Positions 31,385 through 44,835 of a stretch of DNA of 64,000 bases are shown one piece after another. Positions within the stretch are counted from its first letter, which is position 1; every line of letters starts with the position of its first letter. A program made the position numbers and the translations under genes. The notes below the pieces were generated by a model, which worked only from the letters and a program-made list of their open reading frames with translations, had not been told where the DNA came from and searched no databases. Source of the stretch: Ostrinia nubilalis (lineage: Eukaryota; Arthropoda; Insecta; Lepidoptera; Crambidae); contig NC_087118.1 of assembly GCF_963855985.1 (NCBI RefSeq), positions 1,240,001 through 1,304,000 on the forward strand, written 5' to 3'.

Positions 31385-31664
31385 CGGCGATCCTGACTCT
31401 CACACGTCCTCGTGTGGATCAGCATTTAAGTCGTCATGTAATATGACAACCTCACTCATGTAACTTAAAGTACCGTTCGGCTATCCTACAATACCACTAT
31501 GAGTAGGAAGGTACATGTCAGTAAAATGTCAGGTCTCCACAGATTCAAATCAAAAGTACAAAGTTTTCAACTCAGTCAAGAACAAATCTAGTTTCAACTA
31601 GAATCTTAAAGTTATTTCAACCAAAACTAAGGCCAAGGTTAACGTAACTAATACCCGCGACACA

Positions 31665-32065
31665 CTGTCACGCACTATCGGAACGCATCCGACCATCGGA
31701 ATCACCATCCGATACCACCAGCACTCACGGCCAGTCACAATGGCACTCACGGCCAATCACCATCGGTACTCACGACCGAACACAAAGGCACTCTCATGGC
31801 CTCACCATCGGTTCTGATGACCGAACACAACGGCACTCTCATGGCCGATCACAAAGGCACTCCCATGGCCTCATCATCGGTACTCACGACCGATCACAAC
31901 GGCACTCTCATGGCCGATCACAAAGGCACTCTCATGGCCTCACCATCGGTATAGATGACCGAACACAACGGCACTCTCATGGCCGATCACAAAGGCACTC
32001 TCATGGCCCCACCATCGGTACTCACGACCGATCACCATCGGTACTCACGACCGATCAGCAGCTAT
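31665..32065. repeat. ~21-bp minisatellite in the LTR element
   Basis: Alternating units such as ggcactctcatggccgatca and atcggtactcacgaccga build higher-order repeats of about 65-90 bp. Confidence 0.8.
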
Positions 32066-35000
32066 CGAAACAAATTCAATCAACTGCCAAACCCATGACC
32101 TCATTACTTATCATCGCCGCGCAGTCTCCGACCAGCTAAACTGGGTTAGGAATATGACCTACGATCGACAACAAGACAAGGCCCTGAGTACTCTTAGTCA
32201 TGTTAACCAGCCATAATTTTCTACAAAAGATACTACAACAATATCATCATTATTGCCACTATTCGTTTTTAAACTCATTAGCTCTCTTTCAATCTCATTA
32301 GCGCCGACAACGGCTAAACCTGATTATTTCTCGTTCTGTGGGGACGTAACATTTCAGCATCACTAGATAGCAATCGTTAGCACATTTACAAGTTCTATAA
32401 ACAACTGACTAATGATTTTAAAATCACATCGGTCATTATCTCAAATCAAAACAAATTAAATAATTTTATTACATAATATAAGTACTCGTAGATAAAGATC
32501 ACATATTACTTACATAGGTTGTAAGGCGTCACTAACCGTGTGGTATGTTGTCATTAAAAATAATTCAAACACGACCAGTCCATAAAATCAAATTAAAACA
32601 TACTCTAATTTAAAAAAAATATCAAAATTCAAATTTAAATAAAATTTAAATTTAATCAAAAATCAAAATTTAAAATAAAATCAAAATGTAAAATTTAATC
32701 AAAATCAAACTTTAAACAAAATCAAAATTTAATTAAAATTTAAATTCAATCAAAACCAAAATTTAATTAAAATCAAATCAAATTAAAAAGAAAGAAATCG
32801 GAAAGTTTAGTACTTGCACACAAACTTTAGATAGGTACTGCTCATAAAAACCTATCAGTTTTCTGAGAGCGACAACTGATAAAAAATTTATTGAATCAAT
32901 AATATTGTTGAACTACCCCATACTATATTGACATGTCTACAACAGAATCAATTATTTTTTTCATAATTCTAGATCAGAATAAAGAAAAGGAAATGTCAAA
33001 TCTAATATTACCAATTCTAGTAGTCCTAAATACAAACTACTAACTTATTTTAAAATACCAACGATTTTAAACTCAATATCAATCATCAAGAATTAACCGA
33101 GTGTAATAACAATGTCCATAATTTTGAGAATACTCATGCATTTTTATTTTTAAATTGCTTCTATGCAAATTCGTTATAACAACTAGAATTCAACGACCCT
33201 AAATAGTTACGATAGTTTGGGTCTAACATGAATCCAGTAAGTATGATTATTTTTTAAACAAAATCACCAATATTAATTTTGAAATGCGTTCTTGGTTTTC
33301 TCAAATCTCTGTTTATTTTTACCTAAATACGAATTGAAATTCTTATACCATGATCATTGTTTATTTATTCAATGTTTGGATTGGAACACTACAACAGACT
33401 TGAAAATATGGCATAATTAGAAACAATCTGAAAGCATTAGAAATGTTCTAAAATTGCATCTTTTCGGTGCATAATACCAGACATTCAGTAATTTGATTAT
33501 TATCAAATTAAGTGTAGTCAACTTTATTGCGAGTAATTTGTTAAAAAGTTGCAGTCAGAAACAAGTGTAAAATCGTAGCTAGCAAAAAATATCGAAAATG
33601 TTTATGGTTAAGTAGGTAGGTAAGTACTTAACGATTGAATTCCTCCACATGAGACCCCAAAGCTCAAGTGCTTCACTTTTGATTTTTTTTTACACGATCC
33701 CTTTTTTTATTAATTATATTGGTTTCAAAGCTTTAGTGTTTTAAACAAGGTCTCTTTACAAAAAATCCCTTGTTCGATGGATTCCAAAAGAAGTATGACA
33801 TCATTATGTCAGCATCTATACTATATAAAGCTTTATTATTATAAAATGGAATGTAGTTACTTACATTTCCTAGAGATTTGTAAAAATACAGAAAGTGGAC
33901 TTCTCAAAGGATTGGAAACTGTATTGCGATTTTCATTAAATTCATAATAGCCAATATACAGGCAAACAGTAGGTACACGTTTAGTAATGACGTCTAATGT
34001 GACACCAAAATATTTCATACGCTGCCCATATTTTTTTTGCATAAGGTGTTAAAATGCATCACAAAAAATATTCGCTAGATGACAGTACCATTAGCGTATT
34101 ACTTTTGCGTTGACACTAAAACATGCCTTTCCTTGTACCTAACAGAATGAAAAATCAAATGTAAGGCGTACTGAATTTATACGTGCACTGTGACTTCAGC
34201 AAATCAATCTTAATACCCTCAGATCATAGAAGATCTGAGTTAACACCTAACATCTGTGGATGCTACTGTCCACGAAAGTGTTAAATCCGTCTATCTTTTC
34301 ATCATTAGTGTGGCAAACAACAATAAATGTATAGCTAGATAGATAAAAAATTTCCTTATTTAAACTAGCAATAAAACAACAGTGGTGGTTGTTCACCCTT
34401 TAAGCATTAGGAGAGCGCCTCTTCAGGGGACACATGAGTCACAATTCTATTTGAGATTAGGTATCTCATTTTTGATACACGTTTTATGACGATAAAACAC
34501 AAATTCATTCACCGCTCCACCACACCAGCGCTTTTAGATTGGAATTGGATAAAACCAAAAATTTGGAAGGTGGAAAAGTAGTCCTTTTAATAGTTTATAA
34601 CTTTCAGTGGTAGTACCAAGAATTACTGGTATCATCATTATTCTTTAAATAAGTCAAATTAAATTATCTATGGCCGATCCAAAAAGATTCAGTTTAGTGA
34701 AAATAATATCAACTTTAAATTTTACCATTACTTAGAATACTTGTCTATTCTAAAGTAGGATTTTTTTTTATTAATCAATTTTATCCTTCATGTATTTTTG
34801 ACACAGTATACATCTTTATTTAAATTTCATAGTATATCTGTTTCATTAACTTTAGCACGATCAGATGGTGTGCCTACTTCACACAAATTAACCATTCGTC
34901 ATTTTTTTAACATCTTTCGAGTTTACAACAGCCGGTGCAACTCGAGCAAAGTCAAGCAAAAAGTGGTAATAATTATTTTATTATTGCCTAACCACGTATC

Positions 35001-35460
35001 GTGTCAAAGCATATTATTGAGTTACAATCTAAATCTTACGAACCATCTAAATGTACGTAAAATTACGATCAATAAATAATGAGTTACCACCACATAGTAC
35101 CTATTTTCAGGAATCACACGAAAATCACAAAACAACGTATCAAATCAACAATCGATCACATAAGTATCAAAACAGACTTGAGACTACACGTTACCACATG
35201 CAAGTGACCACATACATTATGTGTCATCCAGAAAATGTATTAAAACAACATTTTCTCTATTCAAAGAAAAAGCAGTCTCAAAGTCAAAATAAAAATGGAA
35301 CGACTGACCGTATGCAGCAATCTCCACCACCGTGCAGGCCCGGTGATGTTACTCAGCTCCTGATGATCATACTTTACCAGAAGCTGTCGTCACCTGGACA
35401 CGCGACAAACCACTCTGCAGGTGCAGAGGGTCCACGCCATTTCGCACTCGCGATGCGGAA
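32066..35460. other. non-coding interior of the 30773-36084 LTR element
   Basis: Mostly AT-rich. 32590-32790 is a low-complexity run of aaatttaaa and aatcaaa words. Short open frames (for example 35051-35551, which crosses the LTR start) show no domain and are probably chance. Confidence 0.7.
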
Positions 35461-35472
35461 TCCCACTTCTGA
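35461..35472 (-). promoter_or_regulatory. primer-binding-site-like motif
   Basis: The minus strand reads TCAGAAGTGGGA directly after the LTR. The same 12 bases follow the LTR at 48413, and a near match follows the LTR at 37412. Confidence 0.55.
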
Positions 35473-36084
35473 TGTCGGAGCGTCGGGCTCTCGGACGGCA
35501 CCAGAAGGGTCTCTCATTGAATTCATACTATCTACCTATGTGGGCGTATAGGGAACACGTGCGAGTGGATACTAACACTAATTATAATCACTGATTATAA
35601 ACGACTAACTTTACTATAGACTAGAATGTAAAGACTGGTTCGTAATTTAATCAATATTGTCCACAGTTAAATTTAACAGAAAGATCAAAGTTACTGAATT
35701 AATTTAACAAAGCTAGAGACGCCTAAATTAAATAGATTGGGAGCGATTGACGAATTTGTGAACCACGCCCAGTCACCACCACGTCCAAAACCCGAATGTG
35801 CAATGACTCTAAGACTGAGTCCCAGAATCTCTACGTTTCAGGGCTCTGTACCTGAAGTTTTTGTAAAGCTATTAATCCATCAATACTGCACTTGAACGGG
35901 TTCACAACTAAGTCAGGCAACATGGGATTTATGTCACCTTCGTTCCCAGGCGCGCACTTAACTCTGACCATAAGAGCTTTGGCGCTGCTTAAAATTCCAT
36001 AGCAATAAACTAGCTAACACATTCAAAGTGTTGTGAGAACTATAACATTAAGTTATTTAATTTATTGCGCACCGCGCGCCGACA
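35473..36084 (-). repeat. right LTR (612 bp)
   Basis: See the left LTR at 30773. In minus orientation this is the 5' LTR. It is followed by tatata, matching the left flank. Confidence 0.9.
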
Positions 36085-36087
36085 TAT

Positions 36088-36686
36088 ATATCGATGGGTG
36101 CCGGGAATAAAGCCACAATCGAAAAAACACAATTTTACAGGAGAAGAGATTTAGTGTCAATTTTGAATAATTCTAAACTACGAGGCATATCAAAACGGTT
36201 TGTATATCAAACGATGCGTTATTTTTTCTGGAGTAACATTTTAATGTGCATAAGGTTATAGTGCTTAGAATATACTTTAAAACAGGTAGAAATACATATT
36301 TTAGCTTCATACATTGAAAGTCGGTTCCGTAAGAGTCCATTGTGGTTTTATTCCGGTAAAAAGTGTGCAATTAATCAAACAGCAATAGTGTATTGCAGCC
36401 TCGGGCGCTGATCTGAAGGATACAGTAATAGCCGTTTGGTTGTAGAAGATTTAAATAAAAGTTTTAACATTGTATATGGCACGATTATTCCGGTCAACAA
36501 ATTTTAAATGATGAATGGGAATAACGATTCAATATCCATAGTGCTTTCGGTAAATCAGGCAGTTTCAAAGATAAAATTCTGAAAAAAATTCAAAAGGTGT
36601 ATAGGGACCCGCAGTTTACTAAAATCACTTAATCGGAAAACTGCTGCTATGGCTATTGCGGCTTTATTCCAGGCACCCATTGATAT
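36088..36686. mobile_element. 600-bp TIR element, no coding
   Basis: The left end atatcgatgggtgccgggaa and the inverse of the right end, atatcaatgggtgcctggaa, match over about 35 bp (continuing taaagccacaat and taaagccgcaat). No ORF. The superfamily is unknown. Confidence 0.75.
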
Positions 36687-37127
36687 TTAGATTAACCGGA
36701 GACCGAGTACCGGATGTTAAGTCTTTTTAATCCACAACGGCATAGAAGTCGTTGTTATTTATGTCTCCTTGTCCAACAATACCTCAGGCAAATATTTTTA
36801 TAGCTAGAATAATGCCATAACCAAACCACGTTAAAGTTAATAAGAAATTATTTTAGTGATCCCACGTAATGCTAGATGAGACATTTGTGTGCTAATCGTG
36901 ATGAAATCGAGCATTACGGATATTCAAACACTCGTAAGGGGGCGTCCATAAATTACGTGAGACTTTTAGGGGGGGGAGGGGGTCAACAAAAACCTCACTA
37001 AATCTCACGTGGGGGAGAGGGGGGGTCTCAGGAAATATCACGTAATTTTTTCCGCAAGAAATAGAGAAATAGTTTACCAGAAAACTGGGTTTAAATCTTA
37101 TGTAAAAAAATTGGCCAAGCAATGATA

Positions 37128-37412
37128 TGTTAGCAACGAAAGGATTAACGCTGATTTGGCTATCAAATTACACCTGAGGAACGCGGGGAGTCGTACGGGA
37201 TAACAAAAAGATATTCCTTGTGGCATTCGAACGTTGGCCGCGAGCAAGAACGCCATGACCCGAGAGCCTTCTAAAATATCAGTGTGTTGTGTACCTATGA
37301 TTGATGGCTTGAATTGGCAAATTATGGTATTGGTGAATAAGTTGGTTTCAGACTATTTGTATTTAATATCCAATATGTGAGTGAGTGAGTGAGTATGTGT
37401 ATGAATCTAACA
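37128..37412 (+). repeat. 5' LTR of the 7.46-kb element
   Basis: It starts tgttagcaacgaaaggatta and ends gtatgaatctaaca. It differs from the 3' LTR mainly by one extra gtgagtga unit. Confidence 0.9.
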
Positions 37413-37425
37413 TATCAGAAGTGAG
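37413..37425 (+). promoter_or_regulatory. primer-binding-site-like motif
   Basis: TATCAGAAGTGAG follows the LTR directly. It resembles the motifs beside the other two TGTCGG-type LTRs. Confidence 0.5.
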
Positions 37426-39548
37426 TCCGACGCCCATTGGTATGTAAATTATTTATTTTTATTATTATTGATCAAGTTGCATGAAAAAACAAGTGAGTTT
37501 TCTGGAAGTAGCCGCTCAATCAATAGTTGACTGGCAGAAAATAACATTAAGTCCTTATTTTATGCACTTTTATTTTGTGCGATAAAGTTCACAACAAATG
37601 AATGGAAAATACAGTGAGAAAAAAAAAACTGATATTTTTTTGGATACTGTTACTTACGTTATTACTTGAGAAGATCTGCTGTGATAATTTAAAGTTTTAA
37701 TTTAATTTTAAAAAAAACCGCGAAGTGAGTAATTTTTGGTATGAGGAAGTCATGATGCAATTTTTGCAAAGAAAGATTTTTTTTATTTATCAAGAATTGA
37801 AGATATTTATTATTTAGATCTTCGCAAGAAACTAAGTATGAATTTGGAATTGCTAAAAGGGATTTTATAGTGAATATATTGAATTGGTAAAAGTACCATC
37901 TTACTAAGAGAAAAGATAAGTTCTCAGCAGATAGTTTATGATTAATATAAAGATATATCATAATGGCACAGTTCATTAATTTTATTTTACTCCATCATTG
38001 GTTATTAAGATCTTAACAAAATAAATGTGAATTATTTGAAAGTGACAAAGGATTATTAGAAGTTATGTGAGTCAATTATGGAATATATTACTGTGAAATA
38101 ATAATTATGGTGATGTAAATTAAGTAAATTTAAATTACCCATATAGAGTTCGTAATTATTTTGTATTAAAATAATGTAATATGACATGCCGTTTGGAACA
38201 AACACATCCTAACTCGGATTGCGCTAGCGAAGCGAACCTGTGTTTATATTAACACCATTAAGATAAAATTTCGTGGCGAGGCCTCGAAACAATAAACACC
38301 ATTGTGTGTGGTTCTAAAGGTTCAAAGTAAGTACTTGTGATTTGTTACTATTATGATGAATTTGGTTCGACAATTTGTCGTGATTGTGCAAACATGATTT
38401 ATTGAGATACATATATTTTAAGAGTTACTGGTAATAATAATTTATATTTTGTGTATTTTAGCCCATGGAAAGGTATGGTACCTGCTATATTTACAAATGG
38501 CAAATGTACTGAAATAATCATAACATTGACTGACTGAACACATGGACGATGAAAGTTGGTAATTTTAACAAATCGATAATAAGTAGGTAAGACTACCTAA
38601 TTGTCGTAGAGATGTGAACACAAATGATAAGTGTTTTGATTTTGACGTCGAAAAATAAATAAGATTCGGTAATTAGTTCATTACTCCAGTGAATGGAGTT
38701 GTTTTGAAGATACGTAATTAACACTGTCAGAGTGGTTAAAGATTGGTCAAAGTTTACAAGTTGAAAAGCGACACCTACGTGATTGTCTAAATGTGTCTGC
38801 GTTACATTTATGTTACCACACGCAATGTATTTGAAATAAAATCGTATCTGAGGTAAATGAAGTGATAAGTAAGTAATTTGTTTTCAACCATCAATGTGGG
38901 ATTTAACAGTTGGGCTTTCAGATTTGGTAGCCGTTGTGCTAGAATGTTTGTGATATTATATGAATAACGTATTGGTTATTACGTCACTATGAAAAATTTA
39001 ACTTGAGTTAATAATGGTTTGATACCTAAGTGTAAAGATCAGGAAAGTCCGGTTATGTTGTGATGATAACAATGATTTTACAGGTAATGTTTACAGATAC
39101 TGATTGAAAGATTTGAATTAAATGATGATTTGTTAACCGAAACAAGGTAATTTAATACATAACTGATGTGTAATAAATCCAGTGCAGCATATACAGCCAT
39201 GTGTAGTGAGCGATACCATGTAGTATCGATGAATATGATTTTAATCAAATTACTGGTTTTTACAACAGTTATTTAGAGCGGTTTTAAGTTTACGTTTGTT
39301 GATCTTGTTGAAGTGAATGTAGCGAAATTAGAGCTAGATAAATTGTGTACCATATGGGTAACAGTGTTTTAAAGCATACCTACAATTGATTTACCAAGAG
39401 ACAGTTTATTGTGATTGGTGGTATAACCAATTAGCAGTGAAAATAGATACATCATTGAAATTACGTTATATTAGTTTGAGTGTAACTATCCGTTGGGAAA
39501 AGTTATGGTGTGTTAATGTTGTAATTATTATTATTATTCGATGACTGA
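37426..39548. other. AT-rich non-coding LTR-element interior
   Basis: No ORF above chance, no repeat pair recognised. Confidence 0.7.
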
Positions 39549-42175
39549 GTAAGAAAGGTAGGCCGAATAGCAAGCAGCGCTCACATAATTGTGAAATGGA
39601 TGCTGAAGCTTAAACGGTGCTCACTCAGTAGGTATTTATGTGATAGGAGGCAAACGATAGATAGATGATAGGAGGTAGATAGATACCTGAATTATTGAGT
39701 AAGGGAAATGATATGAGAACAAATACAAGGGTGCCAGAGATTATTCTTATAAATAGACAAATTACCCATAATAATTGATGCAAATCGAACTATTTGATTC
39801 TAGTAACACAAATTGTGTCGAATACCCTATATTTTATAGTGAATGAATAGTGATGAATGAACTAACAAATAAGTAAGCTATAGACCTGAATCACTATGGA
39901 GAAGAGACTAATATACGAGTGATACTATGTGAAAAGAATGTATGTTTATTGATATGTGAAATGTGATAGTGATGTATGTAAAAAATAAATATCCGTGACA
40001 AATGTCATACGACTTAAAAATAAAAGAAGCAACCTGCTTATTTGCGAGACAAGGAATCGAAACAGACTCGTCGTTTTGAAGTTCATATTACATGGTCACA
40101 TTCTCTGTAATTTATGTAGAGTTTAATGTTTACCTACCATTTTCGAGCAGTGTACTAGTGGACCTGCCTGATAATGAATTGATAACACAATACTAATGAT
40201 TTATGAGACTCAATTTAGCTGTTGTTACGTATATGCGAGACCTACAACACTGAAGACGAAAGAACTAGAGGTGTGTAAATTGGAGAATACAACTATGTAA
40301 ATTCAAAACAGGACTACGAGGAGGCATGTGCCTGACAGACAGATCTTAGAGCATTTTGTTAATTGAGAGCAGCTTCTACGAGTGTCATACGGTGAAAACA
40401 ATGTACTCAATTGAGTAGATAATATAAAATCCTCGCATGGATAGATGTTATAATATTATACAGAAATAAATTTAACCACATTTCAAGGTACACTTAAAAT
40501 ATGGTATACGAAAGTTTAAAATAAGTAATATACTTATTTGGTGATTAAGTTAAATCAGAATGATATTCCAGGGATGGAAATAAAAGTAAAAGGTTAATAA
40601 ATGGAACGTTAAGAAAATGAAAAAAAAGTTGCCTGTTGATAATGGATATAATACGAGTAGCAAAAGATACCTTAAGCAGGCTTTTGACGGAGGACAAAAT
40701 TTTATTGAAAACCCGATCACTAGAATAAATGAAATATTAATAAAATAGAGCAATAATTGCAAACAGTAAAAGTTTACGTTTATCTTGGCGATTCTCGAAG
40801 TGGCTGTTCCAGTGTTAAATGAAGACATTATTTTAGTACATATATGTATCTATTTACATGGGACTAAACTTCTTTATAATGATTCAAGTTCATTGGTGGA
40901 AGAGTTAGTAAGTACTTACTGAATTCTGCAACGATCGACCCAGTTCACAAGAGTTATAACGCATACTTATTTGCTTCCCACTTTTAAAATCTGAAGATAA
41001 TGATGTTACACCGGAAATGTTACATTACATTTCCGGTATTCCGGACTGTAACTGAATTTAACAGCATAAGATAATGAAAAGTTGAAGATGAAAATTGTAA
41101 TAATTAATTGGCCACATATGAAAATTTGTCCATGGAAGTCGATACAAGTGTGGACACTGAGATGTTTACAAACATTTCAAATGACCGACTCCAGGCTCGA
41201 GTGTAGTTATTGTTATAAAACATTATCGGAACATTATGTATACGAAATTCATACATAAATAATTAAGTTGCAAAGGATACAACAAGTCGTAATTCATTTA
41301 AATGAGAAGAGTTTTAATGGTGGACTTTATGAAACTGAACAATAATGGTGAATGATGAAATCAAAGTGATTGTGTTATTGTTTTACATATTGTTTGACTA
41401 TATTGAGAATGAAATGTAATGTAAATTATAATGTTACTGTTAAAGCAATGGTTGAATTCCTTACTTCAGAATGTTTATTATATTACTGTTACGGGACCAA
41501 ACTACTTAGAAGGAAAACAAGTGATAAAAAAAAAGGTGATTAAGAATATTATTTTGGTAGCAATGCTGGCACCAATGGAGGTAATGATTTAATATTATTT
41601 ATTAGACAAAGGAGTGAAAAGTATGCCGAAGAGCAAGCAGTGCTCACTTAATCGTGAAATGGATGCTGAAGCTTAAGCGGTGCTCACTCAGTAGATAGCT
41701 GAATTATTTTAAAACTACATTATAAGTAAAATAAAGAAACGCTGGTCTCAATATGACATTTTTATACGATTTACTGAATTGAAATGGAACGCTAATGTTT
41801 ATAAATCTTATATTATTATGAGTGAAAAGGAGGCCGAAGTGCAAGCGATGCTCACTTTAATTGTGAAAGGGATGTCGAAGCACAAGCGGTAGTCACTCAG
41901 TACCTGAATTATTACGAATATGTATATTGTTAGTGAAAAGGGGGCAGAAGTGTAAGCGGTGCTCACTCAAAAATGTGAAAGGGATGTCGAAGCACAAGCT
42001 GCGCTCACTCAGTACCTAAATTATTATAAGTTGTAAAATTGCTACACCCTTACAGAGTTAATATTAAGTATGATGTATGTGATGAAATATGACTTGCAAA
42101 TAATGAATAAATAAATATTATGAATATACATATTATTATGAGTGAAAAGAATGCCGATGCACAAGCGATGCTTAC
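39549..42175 (+). repeat. dispersed paired ~40-bp motif (ggccgaagtgcaagcggtgc tcact)
   Basis: The core gctcact preceded by a gcaagc-like word occurs at about 39579, 39618, 41641, 41681, 41849, 41892 (variant), 41961, 42003 and 42167 (variant). They come in pairs 39-43 bp apart, and most pairs are preceded by gtgaaaag. Sequence between pairs is unrelated. Confidence 0.75.
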
Positions 42176-42215
42176 TCAGTTTTTGAACAAGTAGAATCTT
42201 AAAGGGATTGGTAAA

Positions 42216-43835
42216 GTGAAAGCAGGAGTTCCACAAGGTCATGTCATGGAACCTACACTGTATCTATGCCGCCTAAACCTGTTAATGAGGAAATGAAATG
42301 AAATGAAATGAAATGAAATGAAATGAAATGAAATGAAATGAAATGAAATGAAATGAAATGAAATGAAATGAAATGAAATGAAATGAAATGAAATGAAATG
42401 AAATGAAATGAAATGAAATGAAATGAAATGAAATGAAATGAAATGAAATGAAATGAAATGAAATGAAATGAAATGAAATGAAATGAAATGAAATGAAATG
42501 AAATGAAATGAAATGAAATGAAATGAAATGAAATGAAATGAAATGAAATGAAATGAAATGAAATGAAATGAAATGAAATGAAATGAAATGAAATGAAATG
42601 AAATGAAATGAAATGAAATGAAATGAAATGAAATGAAATGAAATGAAATGAAATGAAATGAAATGAAATGAAATGAAATGAAATGAAATGAAATGAAATG
42701 AAATGAAATGAAATGAAATGAAATGAAATGAAATGAAATGAAATGAAATGAAATGAAATGAAATGAAATGAAATGAAATGAAATGAAATGAAATGAAATG
42801 AAATGAAATGAAATGAAATGAAATGAAATGAAATGAAATGAAATGAAATGAAATGAAATGAAATGAAATGAAATGAAATGAAATGAAATGAAATGAAATG
42901 AAATGAAATGAAATGAAATGAAATGAAATGAAATGAAATGAAATGAAATGAAATGAAATGAAATGAAATGAAATGAAATGAAATGAAATGAAATGAAATG
43001 AAATGAAATGAAATGAAATGAAATGAAATGAAATGAAATGAAATGAAATGAAATGAAATGAAATGAAATGAAATGAAATGAAATGAAATGAAATGAAATG
43101 AAATGAAATGAAATGAAATGAAATGAAATGAAATGAAATGAAATGAAATGAAATGAAATGAAACGATGAAATGAAACGATGAAATGAAACGAAATGAAAT
43201 GAAACGAAACGATGAAACGAAACGATGAAACGAAACGATGAAATGAAACGATGAAATGAAACGATGAAATGAAACGAAATGAAATGAAACGAAACGATGA
43301 AACGAAACGATGAAACGAAACGATGAAACGAAACGATGAAACGAAACGATGAAATGAAACGATGAAATGAAACGATGAAATGAAACGATGAAATGAAACG
43401 ATGAAATGAAACGATGAAATGAAACGATGAAATGAAATAATGAAGAGATATTTACATCTTGGCATGTACTTGGATGAAACGTAACGTGGAAAAAGCATAT
43501 TTTTACCAAACGTCCAGCAATGGGACAACAATAACGCAAAAAGTCATAAGAAATGGTCAACCTGCAGTGGAAAATAAGGTCTTGTTATAGTATAAGTGTA
43601 TAATGAAACCAATCTAGACAAACGTTTTGTTGAAGTTTCAATGGAAACTGTCGAAGATGCTACCTGAATTGTAAATCTTTATGTGAATGCACTAATGTGG
43701 TAAAGCAGCAGTATACGATGGAGTATTGAGATATTGTAGAAGCACCGTGGTACGTCACGAGAGACTTTACCGAAAATTCGGTATCAAAACAGTGAAAGAA
43801 GAAATAAATAATAAAGCTAAACTTATCATAATGAA
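42216..43835 (+). pseudogene. jockey-type RT relic split by an AAATG expansion
   Basis: Before the microsatellite the plus strand reads VKAGVPQGHVMEPTLY, the decayed VPQGSxLxPxLY box of RT. After it come YLHLGMYLDET and, one frame off, WKKHIFTKR (43450-43530), then APWYVTRD and KFGIKTVKEEI (43740-43830). These are in the right order for a jockey LINE. The catalytic FADD region that should lie between is replaced by repeats. Confidence 0.65.
42291..43441. repeat. (AAATG)n microsatellite, 174 perfect units plus degenerate tail
   Basis: 42291-43160 is 870 bp of uninterrupted AAATG. 43161-43441 continues as a mixture of gaaatgaaacgat variants. Both long minus-strand open frames here merely spell the repeat (SFHFI) and are not genes. 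Confidence 0.97.
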
Positions 43836-44309
43836 AACTGGAGCTACATAACAGTTTATTTGTGGACGATATATTTTCAAGTATTCGTTCGTAGACTAAA
43901 GAAGAAAGTACCTCAGGACTTACTGAAAGAAGATTGATTTATGACACTGGCCTCGAAGACCGCCAGAATCATTATTATGAAAATGGTACTGAATATCGCT
44001 CAGACGGAATGATTGCAATAACAGAGAAAAAGAAAATGTAACGAAGACGGAAGAGTAAAATAGAATGTTTAATTTAAGGTCCTCGGGTGAAACTATTCAC
44101 AAGGAAGGTGTTGACACTACACTGGTGTTGTCAAATGCGAATCGAATTTCAGCTGGACGATTGATTCAACTGTTGATTAAGGTGTTGCAGATGATAATTG
44201 ATTCTCAAGTAATTAAACGACATAGATAGCATACATGTATGGGGACATACATCATAACGTTCGAATGGCCGAAGCGGAATGGGGACATTCCGGCATCAGG
44301 ACGGCCGTC

Positions 44310-44585
44310 TGTTAGCAACGAAAGGATTAACGCTGATTTGGCTATCAAATTACACCTGAGGAACGCGGGGAGTCGTACGGGATAACAAAAAGATATTACT
44401 TGTGGCATTCGAACGTTGGCCGCGAGCAAGAACGCCATGACCCGAGAGCCTTCTAAAATATCAGTGTGTTGTGACCTATGATTGATGGCTTGAATTGGCA
44501 AATTATGGTATTGGTGAATAAGTTGGTTTCAGACTATTTGTATTTAATATCCAATTTGTGAGTGAGTATGTGTATGAATCTAACA
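44310..44585 (+). repeat. 3' LTR of the 7.46-kb element
   Basis: Direct copy of 37128-37412, followed by gata as at the left flank. Confidence 0.9.
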
Positions 44586-44754
44586 GATATTATATAAAAA
44601 CAAAAGCAGATATGTTATAAGCGCTCGCGCTGTGAATACTCAAATACGTCCCAATTGGGACGTCTTGTGTTTAGTCTTCGTGTGGCCTGCGTCGTGCGCA
44701 ATCGCGTGCGTACCACACCGTAAGTTCCTGTGTTCTTACCAAAATAAATAAAAA

Positions 44755-44835
44755 ATGCCATCGTGTGTGTTTCGAAAGTGTACCAATTATGACTCTAAAG
44801 TAAACAAAATACAAGGGATCTCTTACCACACGTGA
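44755..44835 (+). pseudogene. THAP-domain N-terminus fragment
   Basis: An ATG opens 26 codons beginning MPSCVFRKCTNYDSK and ending GISYHT before a stop. The C-x4-C spacing after MPSC, the N-Y and G-I-x-Y-H are those of the start of a THAP zinc finger, as in P-element-like transposases and their host relatives. The rest of the domain (FP box, second metal pair) is not found next to it. Either it is an exon ending near 44830 or a broken copy. Confidence 0.5.

Larger units (their letters stand above)
30773..36084 (-). mobile_element. non-coding LTR retrotransposon (LARD-like), near-identical LTRs
   Basis: Two direct 612-bp repeats (TGTCGG...CCGACA) bound a 4.09-kb interior. I count three differences between the LTRs. 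The flanks share tatata. Immediately inside the right LTR the minus strand reads TCAGAAGTGGGAT, a motif also found inside two other LTRs of this window, which sets the orientation as minus. No gag or pol frame exists, so it depends on proteins from another element. Confidence 0.85.
37128..44585 (+). mobile_element. second non-coding LTR retrotransposon (7.46 kb)
   Basis: Direct repeats of 285 and 276 bp (TGTTAG...CTAACA) bound a 6.9-kb interior. gata flanks both ends (37124-37127 and 44586-44589). A PBS-like TATCAGAAGTGAG follows the left LTR. The interior has no gag or pol. It holds repeated gctcact motifs, a jockey-type LINE relic and a giant AAATG run. It is inserted in the TIR element 36936-47688. 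Confidence 0.85.

Noticed and set aside
35051..35551. 166-codon plus-strand ORF
   Set aside because: It runs across the LTR boundary, has no domain and low-complexity composition. Chance frame.
36892..37122. Minus-strand ORF near the G-rich TIR
   Set aside because: The translation comes from G-runs of a transposon end (PPLP-type low complexity).
42239..43560. Two minus-strand ORFs over 430 codons
   Set aside because: They only translate the AAATG repeat (SFHFI units). Any pentanucleotide without stops gives such frames.
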